Positions 34,456 to 43,911 are shown, counted from the first letter of the stretch. The stretch: 64,000 bases of DNA from an uncultured Clostridia bacterium (GCA_934633985.1 CAKTYU010000006.1:62001-126000); one strand, 5' to 3'. Notes: generated by a model from the sequence alone, not told the origin. Program-made: numbers and translations.

Positions 34456-34690
34456 TCGCTGTTTTCATGGCAGGGGCAAAAATATTTTATATAAATCTTA
34501 TACTTGCGCCGGCAGAGACCTCTCGTTTTTTTAGCTAATTAAGTTTATATCCTGTTATTTTCGAGCCATTGAAGGGGGTTTAATATTAGCTTTTATCATA
34601 CCACCTATCAACAATTTTCATTTGTCGAAATGTCCGCTTCGCCGCGCGGCGGTATGCATTTACTCCCTTAGCCCTTCATATCCTTATCCT

Positions 34691-35530
34691 ATGAAGTGCA
34701 AGCTGAAACTTATGGCCCTGTGGGCCGCGCTCGTCATGCTCTCCGGCTGCGGGGTTTATCCCGTTTACGATCCCGCCCCGGAGCCGGTGCCGCTGCCCGC
34801 GATAATGTATCACAGCATACTCAAGAGCCGCTCCGGCGCGTACATCGTATCCCCGTCGGTTTTTCGCGAGGATATGCTCTACCTTCTGGATAACGGCTAC
34901 GAGACTGTGTTTATCGAGGATCTTATCGAGTACACAGAGGGGGACGGCCTCCCGGAAAAGCCGGTGTTGGTGACGCTGGACGACGGATATCTCAACAACC
35001 TCACGTACATACTGCCCATACTCGAGGAGCTGGACATAAAGGCCGTCATATCCGTGGTGGGAAGCTATACCGCGGCCTTCAGCGAAACGCCGGACCCGAA
35101 CCCCAGCTATGCCCACCTCTCTTACGAGGACATAAAGGCGATAACCGCAAGCGGGCATGTGGAGATACAAAATCATTCATACGATATGCATTCCCAGTCC
35201 CCCCGCTTCGGCAGCAAGCGCAGGCAAGGGGAGGATATCCAAAGCTATAAGGCGTTCTTCTGCGGCGACTGCATAAAGCTGCAGCAGCTTCTTAAGGATA
35301 AGTGCGGCATAACGCCCACTGCGTACACCTACCCCTTCGGGGCGGTAACGGGCGATACCACCGAATACCTAAAGGAGCTGGGCTTCAAGGCGTCCCTCGG
35401 CTGCGAGGAAAAGTGCAACTACATCACGCGCGACCCGGAGTGCCTTTTTCTGCTCGGCAGATACAACCGCCCCGGCGGCATATCCACCTGGGAGTTCATG
35501 CAAAGGGCGCTGAAGGGCTCGGCAAAATAA
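34691..35530 (+). CDS. Polysaccharide deacetylase (NodB) lipoprotein
   Basis: Exported carbohydrate esterase family 4 enzyme, 279 residues from the ATG used. Signal peptide with lipobox LSGC (KLKLMALWAALVMLSGC), then the NodB domain: motif 1 VTLDDGYLNN with the catalytic and metal-binding Asp pair, motif 2 QNHSYDMHS (metal His residues), and a late YTYPFG motif. It probably removes acetyl groups from peptidoglycan or another surface glycan. The frame extends 23 codons upstream to a TTG at 34622, but the lipobox spacing supports 34691; neither start has a clear ribosome site. Confidence 0.85.
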   Translation: MKCKLKLMALWAALVMLSGCGVYPVYDPAPEPVPLPAIMYHSILKSRSGAYIVSPSVFREDMLYLLDNGYETVFIEDLIEYTEGDGLPEKPVLVTLDDGYLNNLTYILPILEELDIKAVISVVGSYTAAFSETPDPNPSYAHLSYEDIKAITASGHVEIQNHSYDMHSQSPRFGSKRRQGEDIQSYKAFFCGDCIKLQQLLKDKCGITPTAYTYPFGAVTGDTTEYLKELGFKASLGCEEKCNYITRDPECLFLLGRYNRPGGISTWEFMQRALKGSAK

Positions 35531-35618
35531 AACCTACGCGCAGGCGTTTTTCTTTCCCCTTACCTGTGGTATAATTTTTTATAGCAAAAAGCTCATATCC
35601 CCACAGGAGGAAAAGGAA

Positions 35619-36434
35619 ATGGATACCGCTGCATTGTTGAAGGAACAGCTTGACGCGCTGAAGGGCGGCATAAGCCACGCCATGGTAACAATAGTCGAGG
35701 CGGACGGCTCCGCACCGCGCAAGAGCGGAAAGATGCTGGTATTTGAAGGCGGCGAGACCTCCGGCACCATAGGCGGCGGCTCCGCCGAATACCTGGCCGC
35801 AAGGGACGCGATGGAGTGCATACGCACGGGCGAAAACGCCCTAAAGGTATACGACCTCTCCCCCGCCGCCACAAACAACACCGGAATGATCTGCGGCGGG
35901 CATATAAGGGTGCTTATAGAGCCCTTCCCCGCAAGGCCGCTGCTGGTCATGTGCGGCGCGGGCCACGTGGGCTGCGCGGTGCTCAAATTAGCCGGATTTT
36001 TGGGCTATGCCACCCTGCTCATAGACGACAGGGAGGACGGGCCTATAAGCGGGAGCATAGCCGTTGCGGACAGGTTCGTCCGCGTGGAGGATTTTGAAAA
36101 AGAGCTTGCCGAAGCGGATATTCCGGCGGGGGCGTTCATAGTCATAGCCACCCACGGGCATGTAAACGACAGCGCCTCGCTTTGCGCCGCCCTCACAAAA
36201 AAAGCCGCCTACATAGGCATGATAGGCAGCCGCAAAAAGATAGCGGGCTTGTTTGAATACATGCGCGGGCGGGGATTTACCGACGAACAGCTCGACGCCG
36301 TGTTCACCCCCATAGGCTTGGACATAGGCGGCGAAACGCCGGAGGAGATAGCCCTGGCGATAATGGCGGAGGTGCAGTCCTCCCGCTACCGCGGCAAAAG
36401 CTGCCGCCACCTGAAGGAGCTTCGGGATAGATAA
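35619..36434 (+). CDS. XdhC/CoxI family protein
   Basis: Homolog of XdhC/CoxI, the maturation factors that hand sulfurated molybdenum cofactor to xanthine dehydrogenase-type enzymes. The 271 residues have the N-terminal XdhC half (HAMVTIVEADGSAPRKSGKM, GTIGGGSAEY) and the Rossmann half (LLVMCGAGHVGCAVLKLAG, IGMIGSRKKIAGLF). No molybdenum hydroxylase or cofactor gene is in the window, so it is an orphan here. Own promoter with extended -10 (TGGTATAAT ending at 35575); AGGAGG upstream of the ATG; terminated by the hairpin at 36440. Confidence 0.9.
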   Translation: MDTAALLKEQLDALKGGISHAMVTIVEADGSAPRKSGKMLVFEGGETSGTIGGGSAEYLAARDAMECIRTGENALKVYDLSPAATNNTGMICGGHIRVLIEPFPARPLLVMCGAGHVGCAVLKLAGFLGYATLLIDDREDGPISGSIAVADRFVRVEDFEKELAEADIPAGAFIVIATHGHVNDSASLCAALTKKAAYIGMIGSRKKIAGLFEYMRGRGFTDEQLDAVFTPIGLDIGGETPEEIALAIMAEVQSSRYRGKSCRHLKELRDR

Positions 36435-36439
36435 GCACA

Positions 36440-36475
36440 GGGCCGGCGCATTTTGGCGCGCCGGCCCTTTCTTTT
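36440..36475. terminator. Terminator between xdhC-like and AI-2E exporter genes
   Basis: Ten-base stem GGGCCGGCGC/GCGCCGGCCC with an eight-base loop, followed by TTTCTTTT on the plus strand. The two flanking genes converge on it. Confidence 0.85.
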
Positions 36476-36479
36476 GGCG

Positions 36480-37592
36480 TTATTTTGTTTTTTTGCTTGG
36501 GGCCTTGGCCTTTTCCTCAGGCTCCGGCTTTTTTATAACGTGTATTATGCCGTCGTCGTTAAGCTGCTTTATCACAGCCAGGGCTATGGGCAGCGCAAGC
36601 ACGCCCGCCGCCCCGAACAGCGACGCGCCCATCACCATGGCAAGCAGCGTTGCCAGCGGGTGCAATCCCACCTGCTGCCCCACTATCTTGGGCTCGGCGA
36701 TGTTTCGCACTATGGCTATTATCACATATAATATCATCAGGCTCACGGCAAGGCCGGTCTTTCCCGTGACGAGGCTCACCGCCGCCCAGGGGATAAGCAC
36801 CGTGCCGCATCCCACTATTGGCAATATGTCCAGGAGCGCTATGCCTGCCGCCACTCCCCATGAATTGTCCACGCCGATTATCAGCAGCCCTATCGCAAGC
36901 TCGGTAAAGGTCATAAGCATTATGAGTCCATAGGAGCGTATGTACTTGCCTATGGTCTTTTTGAGCTGGCTCCAGCCGTCCGCCATCACCGCCGAGGCCT
37001 TGGGCGGAAGCTGATCGTGTATGAATTTGCCTATGGCGTCCCAATCCAGCAGTATGAACACGGTGGAAACTATGCATATTATCGTATTGACCAGCTTGCC
37101 AGGGACGGACACCGCAAAGTTGCCCACCATCGCCACGGCCTTTGCAGAGACCGTCTTTATGCTCGAATCCAGCGCTGCCAGCACCTTATCCATGGCCAAG
37201 TCTATCTCGATATCCCATCTGGCAAGGAAGGCCGTTATGCTCTCCCATGCGGATCGCAGCGTGGGCAGCATGGTGCTGCTCCACACCCTCGGCGTGAGGA
37301 CTATCATCTTCTGCACGAAGTCCGCTATCTTGTCGCAGAGTATTATGCCTAAAAACGCCAGCAGCGTATATACCAGCACTATCAGCACTATGCCCGTGAG
37401 CTTATGGGGAAGGTGGCACCGCTTTGTGAGCTTGTCCAACAGCGGGTGTATCACCGCCGCCACTATGAAGGCTATGAAGAACGGCAGCAGGCTCGACATC
37501 ATGTACCTGAACAGCACTATCAGCACCGCCAGTATGGCCGCGAAATACACAAGGTTGATGAGGATCCTTTTCCGGCGCTCAGTCTTTTCCAA
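36480..37592 (-). CDS. AI-2E family transporter (YdiK/PerM type)
   Basis: Polytopic membrane protein of about 370 residues, eight helices, of the AI-2 exporter superfamily; transported molecule unknown in most members. Family segments: ILIVLVYTLLAFLGIIL, FILLDWDAIGKF, and the C-terminal IPIVGCGTVLIPW-like DILPIVGCGTVLIPWA with GQQVGLHPLATLLAMVMG. The open frame runs back to 37775, but TTG 37592 has GGAGG five bases upstream and lies about 40 bases after an extended -10 (TGGTACAAT, 37633-37638), so the longer starts would be upstream of transcription. Confidence 0.85.
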   Translation of the reverse strand: MEKTERRKRILINLVYFAAILAVLIVLFRYMMSSLLPFFIAFIVAAVIHPLLDKLTKRCHLPHKLTGIVLIVLVYTLLAFLGIILCDKIADFVQKMIVLTPRVWSSTMLPTLRSAWESITAFLARWDIEIDLAMDKVLAALDSSIKTVSAKAVAMVGNFAVSVPGKLVNTIICIVSTVFILLDWDAIGKFIHDQLPPKASAVMADGWSQLKKTIGKYIRSYGLIMLMTFTELAIGLLIIGVDNSWGVAAGIALLDILPIVGCGTVLIPWAAVSLVTGKTGLAVSLMILYVIIAIVRNIAEPKIVGQQVGLHPLATLLAMVMGASLFGAAGVLALPIALAVIKQLNDDGIIHVIKKPEPEEKAKAPSKKTK

Positions 37593-37861
37593 TCTACCCT
37601 CCGATATACCGCCGCAGCGGGGCATTATTATTATTGTACCACGGCCGCGTTTTGTCTGGTGTGAAAAAAATTTGAACATTGCCGTTTTGCTCTCGCCATG
37701 CACGATTTTTCCCATCCCGCCCCGCTTGCGGCCCGCACCCGGAAAACGCCGCAAAATGTCACCGTTTATGCACATTTTAAGGGCGTTTTTTTAATATTCT
37801 TTTAATTAAATAGATGTTATAATTAAATATTATGAAATACCAACGCCTATGGAGGGGCATT

Positions 37862-38566
37862 ATGCGGGATTACGTAGTATTCAGCGACGTTTCAAAGCAC
37901 TACAAGATGGGCCAGATGGTCATAAAGGCCATAGACCACATCAATTTTTCTATTGCGAAGGGGGAATTCTGCATAATCGTGGGCCCGTCCGGCGCCGGCA
38001 AGACCACGGTGCTGAACATGCTGGGCGGCATGGATACCTGCACCGAGGGCACCATATCCGTGGACGGCACGGTAATAAGCGGCCTGAGCTCAAAGGAGCT
38101 TACCACCTACCGCCGCTATGACGTGGGCTTTGTGTTCCAGTTTTATAATCTGGTGCAGAACCTCACCGCACTTGAAAACGTGGAGCTGGCGGCTCAGATA
38201 TGCCGTGACCCGCTGGACGCGGCAACCGCCGTGCGCGAGGTGGGCCTCGAGGACCGCATGAACAACTTCCCCAGCCAGCTTTCCGGCGGCGAGCAGCAGC
38301 GCATATCCATTGCCAGGGCGCTGGCGAAGAACCCCAAGCTGCTGCTTTGCGACGAGCCCACCGGCGCGTTAGATTACGTCACCGGCAAGTCCATACTGAA
38401 GCTATTGCAGGATACCTGCCGCCAGAAGGGGGTCACCGTGGTGGTGATAACCCACAACAGCGCCCTCACGCCCATGGCAGATCACGTTATACACATAAAG
38501 AACGGCGCCGTCGCCCACGAGGAATACAACGACCGCCCGACCCCGGTAGAAAATATAGAATGGTAG
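37862..38566 (+). CDS. ABC transporter ATP-binding protein, MacB/LolD type
   Basis: ATPase of 234 residues that pairs with the giant FtsX-type permease 40 bases downstream. Walker A GPSGAGKTTVLNML, Q-loop VGFVFQFYNL, signature LSGGEQQRISIARAL, Walker B LLLCDEPTGALD and the switch His in VVVITHN. Start at ATG 37862 after GGAGGGG; an in-frame ATG ten codons upstream lacks a site. An extended -10 (TGTTATAAT, 37815-37823) precedes it. Confidence 0.93.
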   Translation: MRDYVVFSDVSKHYKMGQMVIKAIDHINFSIAKGEFCIIVGPSGAGKTTVLNMLGGMDTCTEGTISVDGTVISGLSSKELTTYRRYDVGFVFQFYNLVQNLTALENVELAAQICRDPLDAATAVREVGLEDRMNNFPSQLSGGEQQRISIARALAKNPKLLLCDEPTGALDYVTGKSILKLLQDTCRQKGVTVVVITHNSALTPMADHVIHIKNGAVAHEEYNDRPTPVENIEW

Positions 38567-38606
38567 CCGCGGCTTATAAAAAACGCAGCGGAAAGGAGAC
38601 TGCACT

Positions 38607-41600
38607 GTGACCGCTTTAAGAAAAGACCTGCTTAGGGAAATAAAAAACAGCAGGAACCGTTTTCTTTCCATAGCCATACTCATAGCCCTCGCCGTGGCGT
38701 TCCTCTCCGGCCTAAAGGCTACCGCGCCGGATATGAAAAACACCGGCGACGAATATCTGGATAAGCAGCAGCTAATGGATATACAGGTGATCTCTACCCT
38801 CGGCCTTACCAGAGACGATGTCAGGGCTCTCGAAAAGCAGGAGGGTATAGAGCGGGCCATAGGCGCATACTGCATAGACGCATGGGCCGGCGACACAGTC
38901 GCAAAGGTGTATTCCGTGACCGACGGCATGAACCTGCTCACGGTCACCTCCGGCAGGATGCCGGAAAGGCCCGACGAATGCATAGTGGACAAGAACCTGC
39001 TGGAAAAAATGAAGCTCTCCGTGGGGGACAGGATAACCATAAGCCCCAGCGACGACTATGAGGACTGCCTTGTAAGCAAGCGCTTCACCATAACCGGCAC
39101 CGCCGTCAGCCCTTACTATATCAGCGTGGAGCGCGGTTCCGCCTCCATCGGCTCCGGCAACGTAAGGGCTTACGTATATCTTCCGGAAAACGCCTTTGAT
39201 TTGGATTACTACACCGTCGCATACGCAAAGGTAGAGGGCGCGGAGGCCCTCACCGCCTTCACGGACGAATACGACGACTATATCGACGACGTTATAGATT
39301 CCCTTGAGGACTTCGGGGACGGGCGGGCAAGGCTCCGCTACGACGACATAATAGACGAAGCCACGAAAAAGATCGACGACGCCCAAAAGGAGCTGGACGA
39401 CAAGGAAAAAGAGGCGGACGAAAAGCTCTCCGACGCGGAGCAGGAGCTTAAGGACGCCCGCAGAAAGCTGGATAAGGGCTGGCGGGAATACCGGGACGGC
39501 AAGAAGGAGCTGGAGGAATCCCTCCCAAAGCTGTGCGATGCGGAGTGCGAACTTGCCGACGCCCGTCAGGAGCTAATAGAGGGCGAGCAGGAATACCAAA
39601 AGGGCCTTGACGAATACAACTTCGGCTATGCCCAATACGCCGAAAACAAGCACAAGCTGGACGAGTCCTATGCGAAGCTCTCCGCCGCAAAGCAGCAGCT
39701 TGACGCGGCAAGGAAGATACCCGACCAGATCGCCCAGTTAGATGGCGCCATTTCTGATCTTCAAGCGCAGAAGGACTCGCTTGATCCCAACAACCCAGAG
39801 GATAAAGCTAAGATAGCGGCGATAGATGCACAGATAACTGAGCTTACCGCACGGAAAGAGTATCTTGAAAGCGTCCGCATGTCCGAGGACAAAATAGCCG
39901 CCGCTCAAGCTGAGATAGACGCCGGCATGGCAGAATACAACGCCGGAAAGCAGGAGCTGGACGCGGCGAAGGCCCAGCTTGACGCCGCAAAAAAGAAGCT
40001 GGACGAGGGCTATGAGGAGCTTCAGGATGGCAAAAGGAAATATCGCGAGGGCGTGGAGGAGCTTCAGGACGGCTGGAAAAAGTATTACGAGGGCATAGAC
40101 GAGCTGCCCAAGGCCTATAAGAAGCTCAAGGACGGCGAAAAGGAATACGCCGACGGCCTCGAGGAATACGAGGACGCGAAGCGGGAGGCCGAAGAAAAGA
40201 TCGCGGACGCCAAGAAGAAGCTGGCGGACGCACGGCGCAAGGTAGCCGATATTGAGACCTGCAAGTGGTACATACTCTCCCGCGGCTACGACCCCGGCTA
40301 CACCGGTTTCGGCCAGGACGCGGACAGGATGGCAAACCTTGCCTCGGTGTTCCCCGTAATATTCTTCCTGGTGGCGGCGCTGGTATGCCTTACCACCATG
40401 ACGCGCATGGTGGAGGAGCAGCGCACCCAGATAGGCCTTATGAAGGCATTGGGCTACGGCAGGTGGGATATATCCAAAAAATACCTGTGCTACGGCCTGT
40501 TCCCCAGCCTTGCGGGAAGCCTTCTCGGCGTTATCATAGGGCATATAGTATTCCCGACCATGATATACGTCTCCTACCAGATAATGTACGAAATGCCCAA
40601 TATACGCCTCAGCTTCTACCCCGGTATATGTATATGGGCGACCGTCGCGGCGGTGGCCTGCACCACCCTGTCCACGCTCTGGGCCTGTATATCCACCCTC
40701 ACCGACTCGCCTGCGAACCTCATGCGCCCCAAGGCGCCCCCCGCCGGCAAGCGCGTGCTGCTGGAGCGCATAACCCCCGTATGGCGCGCGCTCAGCTTCA
40801 ACTGGAAGATCACGGTTCGCAACCTTTTCCGCTATAAGAAGAGGTTCTTCATGACCGTGATAGGCATAGGCGGCTGCACCGGGCTCATAATCGCCGGCTT
40901 CGGCCTAAGGGATTCCCTTATGATGACCATGGATACCCAGTATGGCGACATATTCCGCTACGACGCGCAGATAACCCTGAGCGATGGGCTGCTGGATACC
41001 GAATACGCGGATATAAAGGAATATCTGGACAGCTCGGACAACGTAAGCGAATACACGGAGATCTACGCGGGCAGCGTCACCGCCGAATCCCCCGCCTACT
41101 CCATCACCGCCTATATAGAGGTGTTCGACCCGGAGGATATAGGCAAATTCGTAATTACCCGGGCAATAGGCTCCGGCGAGGATATGCCACTGCCGGAAAG
41201 CGGCGTGATTATCGACCAGAAGCTGAGCGAGCTGCTCAAGGTCAAGGTGGGCGACAGCATCACCATCGACAGCGACGGCCGCCACAGCGCCTACATAGCC
41301 GGCATATATCAAAACTACGTCGCCCACTTTATCTACCTTACGCCCGCGGCATACGATGAGATATTCGGTAAGGAGGCCGAAATAAACACCGTCATACTCA
41401 ACCTTGAGGACAGCTCCAACGCCGCCTGCGAGGCCACAATGGAGGATATGCTTAAGCTCCACGGCGTTTCCGCCGCCTCCCGCACCGCCGACGTCAAGGA
41501 CACCTATACGCACAGCATGGAGCGTGTGGACTTTGTGGTGGTGGTGGTAATACTCTGTGCGGCGGCGCTGGCGATAGTTGTGCTTTACAACCTCTCCAAC

Positions 41601-41927
41601 ATAAACATGACCGAGCGCATACGGGAGCTTGCAACCATAAAGGTGCTGGGCTTCTACGACATAGAGGTCACCGCCTACATTTGCAGGGAGAACATAATCC
41701 TCACGGCGGTAGGCATAGCGTTAGGCTGCCTGTTCGGCAAGTACCTGCACGCGTGGCTGATACGCTCCGTGGAGATAGACCTTATGATGTTCGGGCGCAG
41801 CACCACCGCCATGAGCTATGCCCTGTCGGCGGCGCTAACGGTGGTATTCTCCGCCATAGTGAACGTAATGGCCCATATAAAAATGAAGGGCATAGATATG
41901 ATAGAATCCCTAAAGAGCGCAGAATAG
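38607..41927 (+). CDS. Giant FtsX-like ABC permease with extracellular coiled coil
   Basis: Membrane protein of 1106 residues from a GTG start (GGAG eight bases upstream). Helix 1 at about 20-38; an outer domain; a long coiled coil at about 235-560 made of heptad-like units rich in DAKKKLDEGYEEL-type sequence; a first FtsX domain with three helices (about 590-720, containing RTQIGLMKALGYGRWDI); a central helix near 770; a second outer domain; and a second FtsX domain (about 985-1095, IRELATIKVLGFYDIEV). Such MacB-class machines act mechanically on exported substrates or wall enzymes. A patch at about 39731-39885 uses codons (TTA, TCT, ATT, GCT, CTT) unlike its surroundings. Confidence 0.9.
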   Translation: MTALRKDLLREIKNSRNRFLSIAILIALAVAFLSGLKATAPDMKNTGDEYLDKQQLMDIQVISTLGLTRDDVRALEKQEGIERAIGAYCIDAWAGDTVAKVYSVTDGMNLLTVTSGRMPERPDECIVDKNLLEKMKLSVGDRITISPSDDYEDCLVSKRFTITGTAVSPYYISVERGSASIGSGNVRAYVYLPENAFDLDYYTVAYAKVEGAEALTAFTDEYDDYIDDVIDSLEDFGDGRARLRYDDIIDEATKKIDDAQKELDDKEKEADEKLSDAEQELKDARRKLDKGWREYRDGKKELEESLPKLCDAECELADARQELIEGEQEYQKGLDEYNFGYAQYAENKHKLDESYAKLSAAKQQLDAARKIPDQIAQLDGAISDLQAQKDSLDPNNPEDKAKIAAIDAQITELTARKEYLESVRMSEDKIAAAQAEIDAGMAEYNAGKQELDAAKAQLDAAKKKLDEGYEELQDGKRKYREGVEELQDGWKKYYEGIDELPKAYKKLKDGEKEYADGLEEYEDAKREAEEKIADAKKKLADARRKVADIETCKWYILSRGYDPGYTGFGQDADRMANLASVFPVIFFLVAALVCLTTMTRMVEEQRTQIGLMKALGYGRWDISKKYLCYGLFPSLAGSLLGVIIGHIVFPTMIYVSYQIMYEMPNIRLSFYPGICIWATVAAVACTTLSTLWACISTLTDSPANLMRPKAPPAGKRVLLERITPVWRALSFNWKITVRNLFRYKKRFFMTVIGIGGCTGLIIAGFGLRDSLMMTMDTQYGDIFRYDAQITLSDGLLDTEYADIKEYLDSSDNVSEYTEIYAGSVTAESPAYSITAYIEVFDPEDIGKFVITRAIGSGEDMPLPESGVIIDQKLSELLKVKVGDSITIDSDGRHSAYIAGIYQNYVAHFIYLTPAAYDEIFGKEAEINTVILNLEDSSNAACEATMEDMLKLHGVSAASRTADVKDTYTHSMERVDFVVVVVILCAAALAIVVLYNLSNINMTERIRELATIKVLGFYDIEVTAYICRENIILTAVGIALGCLFGKYLHAWLIRSVEIDLMMFGRSTTAMSYALSAALTVVFSAIVNVMAHIKMKGIDMIESLKSAE

Positions 41928-41945
41928 GCCCATCGGCTTGGGATA

Positions 41946-41982
41946 ATATCAAAAAAGCGGCTTAGCGCCGCTTTTTTGATAT
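41946..41982. terminator. Bidirectional terminator, 16-base stem
   Basis: Perfect arms ATATCAAAAAAGCGGC and complement around TTAGC. Serves the FtsX-type gene from the left and the ABC-2 permease gene from the right. Confidence 0.93.
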
Positions 41983-41999
41983 TTTGCTATATCGCGCCG

Positions 42000-42620
42000 C
42001 TATCTCATTTTCCTTTTATACGCCCTCTCGGACAGCGCTGCGGAGGCCATATTCGCCGCCAGCGCCAAAGCGGCTATCGCCACCGCGCCGGGGGCAAGGC
42101 TGCCGCCTGCACTCGCTTTGTTTATGCCATCGGCTATTTTATCGCCAAAGCCCACGGTAAAAAATACTATTACGCCTATCATTGCCATAAACATGAGCCT
42201 TCCCTTTTCAACGCCCAGACGGAACATGCAGGGCAGGTTCACCGCTAAAAATATCAGCGCAAAGCAGGCCATTACCGCGATCTGTGTAATATCCTCGCCC
42301 GATACAGCCGTTCCCTTTGCGGCGGCGGTAACATACAGCGAGGCTGCCGACAGTGCCCCCGTCGCCAGCAGGCAGATATAGCCGAGCAGGTACTTGCTCA
42401 ATACTATGTCCCTGACGCTGTACGGCATCATGGCTGCAAGCTGATCCCACTTGCAGTTTTCATCGTATGCCAACGCGCTTATAGGCATCATGGCCGCATA
42501 CAGCATGGCGAAGCTGCTCCCCGAAAAGCTGGGAATGACGGCAAAAAACAGCACAAGCATAAGGAACGCCTTGGCCTGCTTCGCCAGAGTGAGCATATCC
42601 TTCATTATCAGCCCCCGCAT
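42000..42620 (-). CDS. ABC-2 type permease
   Basis: Membrane subunit of 206 residues with about six helices; start MRGLIMKDMLTLAKQAKAF is typical of the small ABC-2 permeases coded with GntR-type regulators. The segment YDENCKWDQLAAMMPYSVRDIVLSKY is characteristic of the group. It starts one base after the ATPase stop with GGAGG nine bases before the ATG. Function of such modules is often envelope stress or antimicrobial peptide response; no direct evidence here. Confidence 0.82.
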   Translation of the reverse strand: MRGLIMKDMLTLAKQAKAFLMLVLFFAVIPSFSGSSFAMLYAAMMPISALAYDENCKWDQLAAMMPYSVRDIVLSKYLLGYICLLATGALSAASLYVTAAAKGTAVSGEDITQIAVMACFALIFLAVNLPCMFRLGVEKGRLMFMAMIGVIVFFTVGFGDKIADGINKASAGGSLAPGAVAIAALALAANMASAALSERAYKRKMR

Positions 42621-42621
42621 A

Positions 42622-43470
42622 CTACCTATCCTCCTTCGCCATATAGAGCATTATATCCTCTATCGTCGTGCGCTCCGTCGTCATACCCGCCGGAACGTCA
42701 TTTCTCAGCATAAGCGCCTCGGCGCCATATTGGTTTTCCCTGCTGCCCAGCACGCTGCCCTTCGGCATGGCCGCAAGCTGCGCCCGGGTCATATTGACGA
42801 GCGCATAGTTTTCATAGAGCATATCCTTTTCCTCGGCAAACACAAGCCTGCCCCGGTGCAGGAACGCGATGTAATCGCATATCTTCTCCAAATCGCTCAC
42901 TATATGTGAAGATATAAGTATGCTGTGGCTCTCATCGCGGGTAAAATCGTTGAATATGTCGAGTATCTCATCCCGCACTATTGGGTCCAGCCCTCCGGTG
43001 GCCTCGTCCAGCACCAGCAGCCTCGGCTCGTGGGACAGGGCCGCGGCTATGGCAAGCTTCATCTCCATGCCCCGCGAAAAGTCCTTGAAGGCCTTCTTTT
43101 CCGGCAGGCCGAATTTCTTTATATAACCGAAGTACTTATCGGGATCCCACTTTTTATAGGTGAGGCCCATGATCTTATTCACGTTTTTGCAGTTCAGGCT
43201 TACCGGGAAATACGCCTCGTCCAGCACCACGCCTATATCCTCCTTGACTTCGGCAAACTCCCGGCTCCTATTGTCCGTCCCCAGCACCTCTATGCTGCCG
43301 GAATCCGGCAATACGGCGTTCATTATTAGCTTTATCGTTGTGGATTTGCCTGCGCCGTTTTCGCCTATGAGGCCCATTATGCTGCCCTCCGGCAGGCTGA
43401 GGGTGAGGTTGTTCAGCACGAAGCCGCGGTATGTCTTTGATACGCCCTTGACGTCGATAGCGTTTGTCAT
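42622..43470 (-). CDS. ABC transporter ATP-binding protein, YtrB type
   Basis: ATPase of 282 residues. Walker A GLIGENGAGKSTTIKL, Walker B LLVLDEATGGLDP and a switch His in ILISSHI. The signature is FSRGMEMKL instead of LSGGQ, a change typical of the YtrB/EcsA-like group. The C-terminal 70 residues form a small extra domain seen in this group. Its start overlaps the regulator gene by four bases (ATGA), so translation is coupled. Confidence 0.9.
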   Translation of the reverse strand: MTNAIDVKGVSKTYRGFVLNNLTLSLPEGSIMGLIGENGAGKSTTIKLIMNAVLPDSGSIEVLGTDNRSREFAEVKEDIGVVLDEAYFPVSLNCKNVNKIMGLTYKKWDPDKYFGYIKKFGLPEKKAFKDFSRGMEMKLAIAAALSHEPRLLVLDEATGGLDPIVRDEILDIFNDFTRDESHSILISSHIVSDLEKICDYIAFLHRGRLVFAEEKDMLYENYALVNMTRAQLAAMPKGSVLGSRENQYGAEALMLRNDVPAGMTTERTTIEDIMLYMAKEDR

Positions 43471-43844
43471 CTGCTTTCCTCCTTAAGTACCCTGTACATT
43501 TCGATCAACTGCTCCTCCGTTATGCCGCCGGAGCCGGCAAGGCGGGCTATTTCGGCCATGTGCTCCTCTATCTTTTTCAAGTGCTCCTCATATACCATGC
43601 CGGAGCTCTTCTTCGACACAAAGCAGCCCTTGCCGACGGCCGTGTATATGTATCCGCCCTGCTCAAGCTCCTCATACGCCCGTTTCGTGGTTATCACGCT
43701 TATGCGAAGCTCCTTGGCGAGGGCCCGTATGCTGGGCAGCATATCGCCCTCGCAGAGTTCTCCCGAAAGTATGGCGGCCTTTATCTGATCATATATCTGC
43801 TGATATATCGGGCTGCCGCAGGAGTTGCTTATCAGTATATCCAA
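43467..43844 (-). CDS. GntR family regulator, YtrA type
   Basis: Short GntR repressor of 125 residues: winged helix-turn-helix (about 10-78, LAKELRISVITTKRAYEELE, then the wing YIYTAVGKGCFVS) followed by a short helical dimerisation tail, with no ligand domain, as in YtrA. It is the first gene of the regulator-ATPase-permease unit and likely binds the inverted repeat at 43860-43885 to repress its own operon. Confidence 0.92.
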   Translation of the reverse strand: MDILISNSCGSPIYQQIYDQIKAAILSGELCEGDMLPSIRALAKELRISVITTKRAYEELEQGGYIYTAVGKGCFVSKKSSGMVYEEHLKKIEEHMAEIARLAGSGGITEEQLIEMYRVLKEESR

Positions 43845-43859
43845 GGCTTCCTCCTTTCA

Positions 43860-43911
43860 ACTGTATATAAAATAATATACACAGTATATACACAATATAC
43901 GCTTCTGTCAA
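43860..43911 (-). promoter_or_regulatory. Promoter and operator of the GntR-ABC unit
   Basis: TTGACA (43906-43911), 17 bases, TATACT (43883-43888). Overlapping the -10 is an inverted repeat: ACTGTATATA (43860-43869), six bases, TATACACAGT (43876-43885), 9 of 10 arm positions matching. A repressor bound there would block transcription start. Confidence 0.82.
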
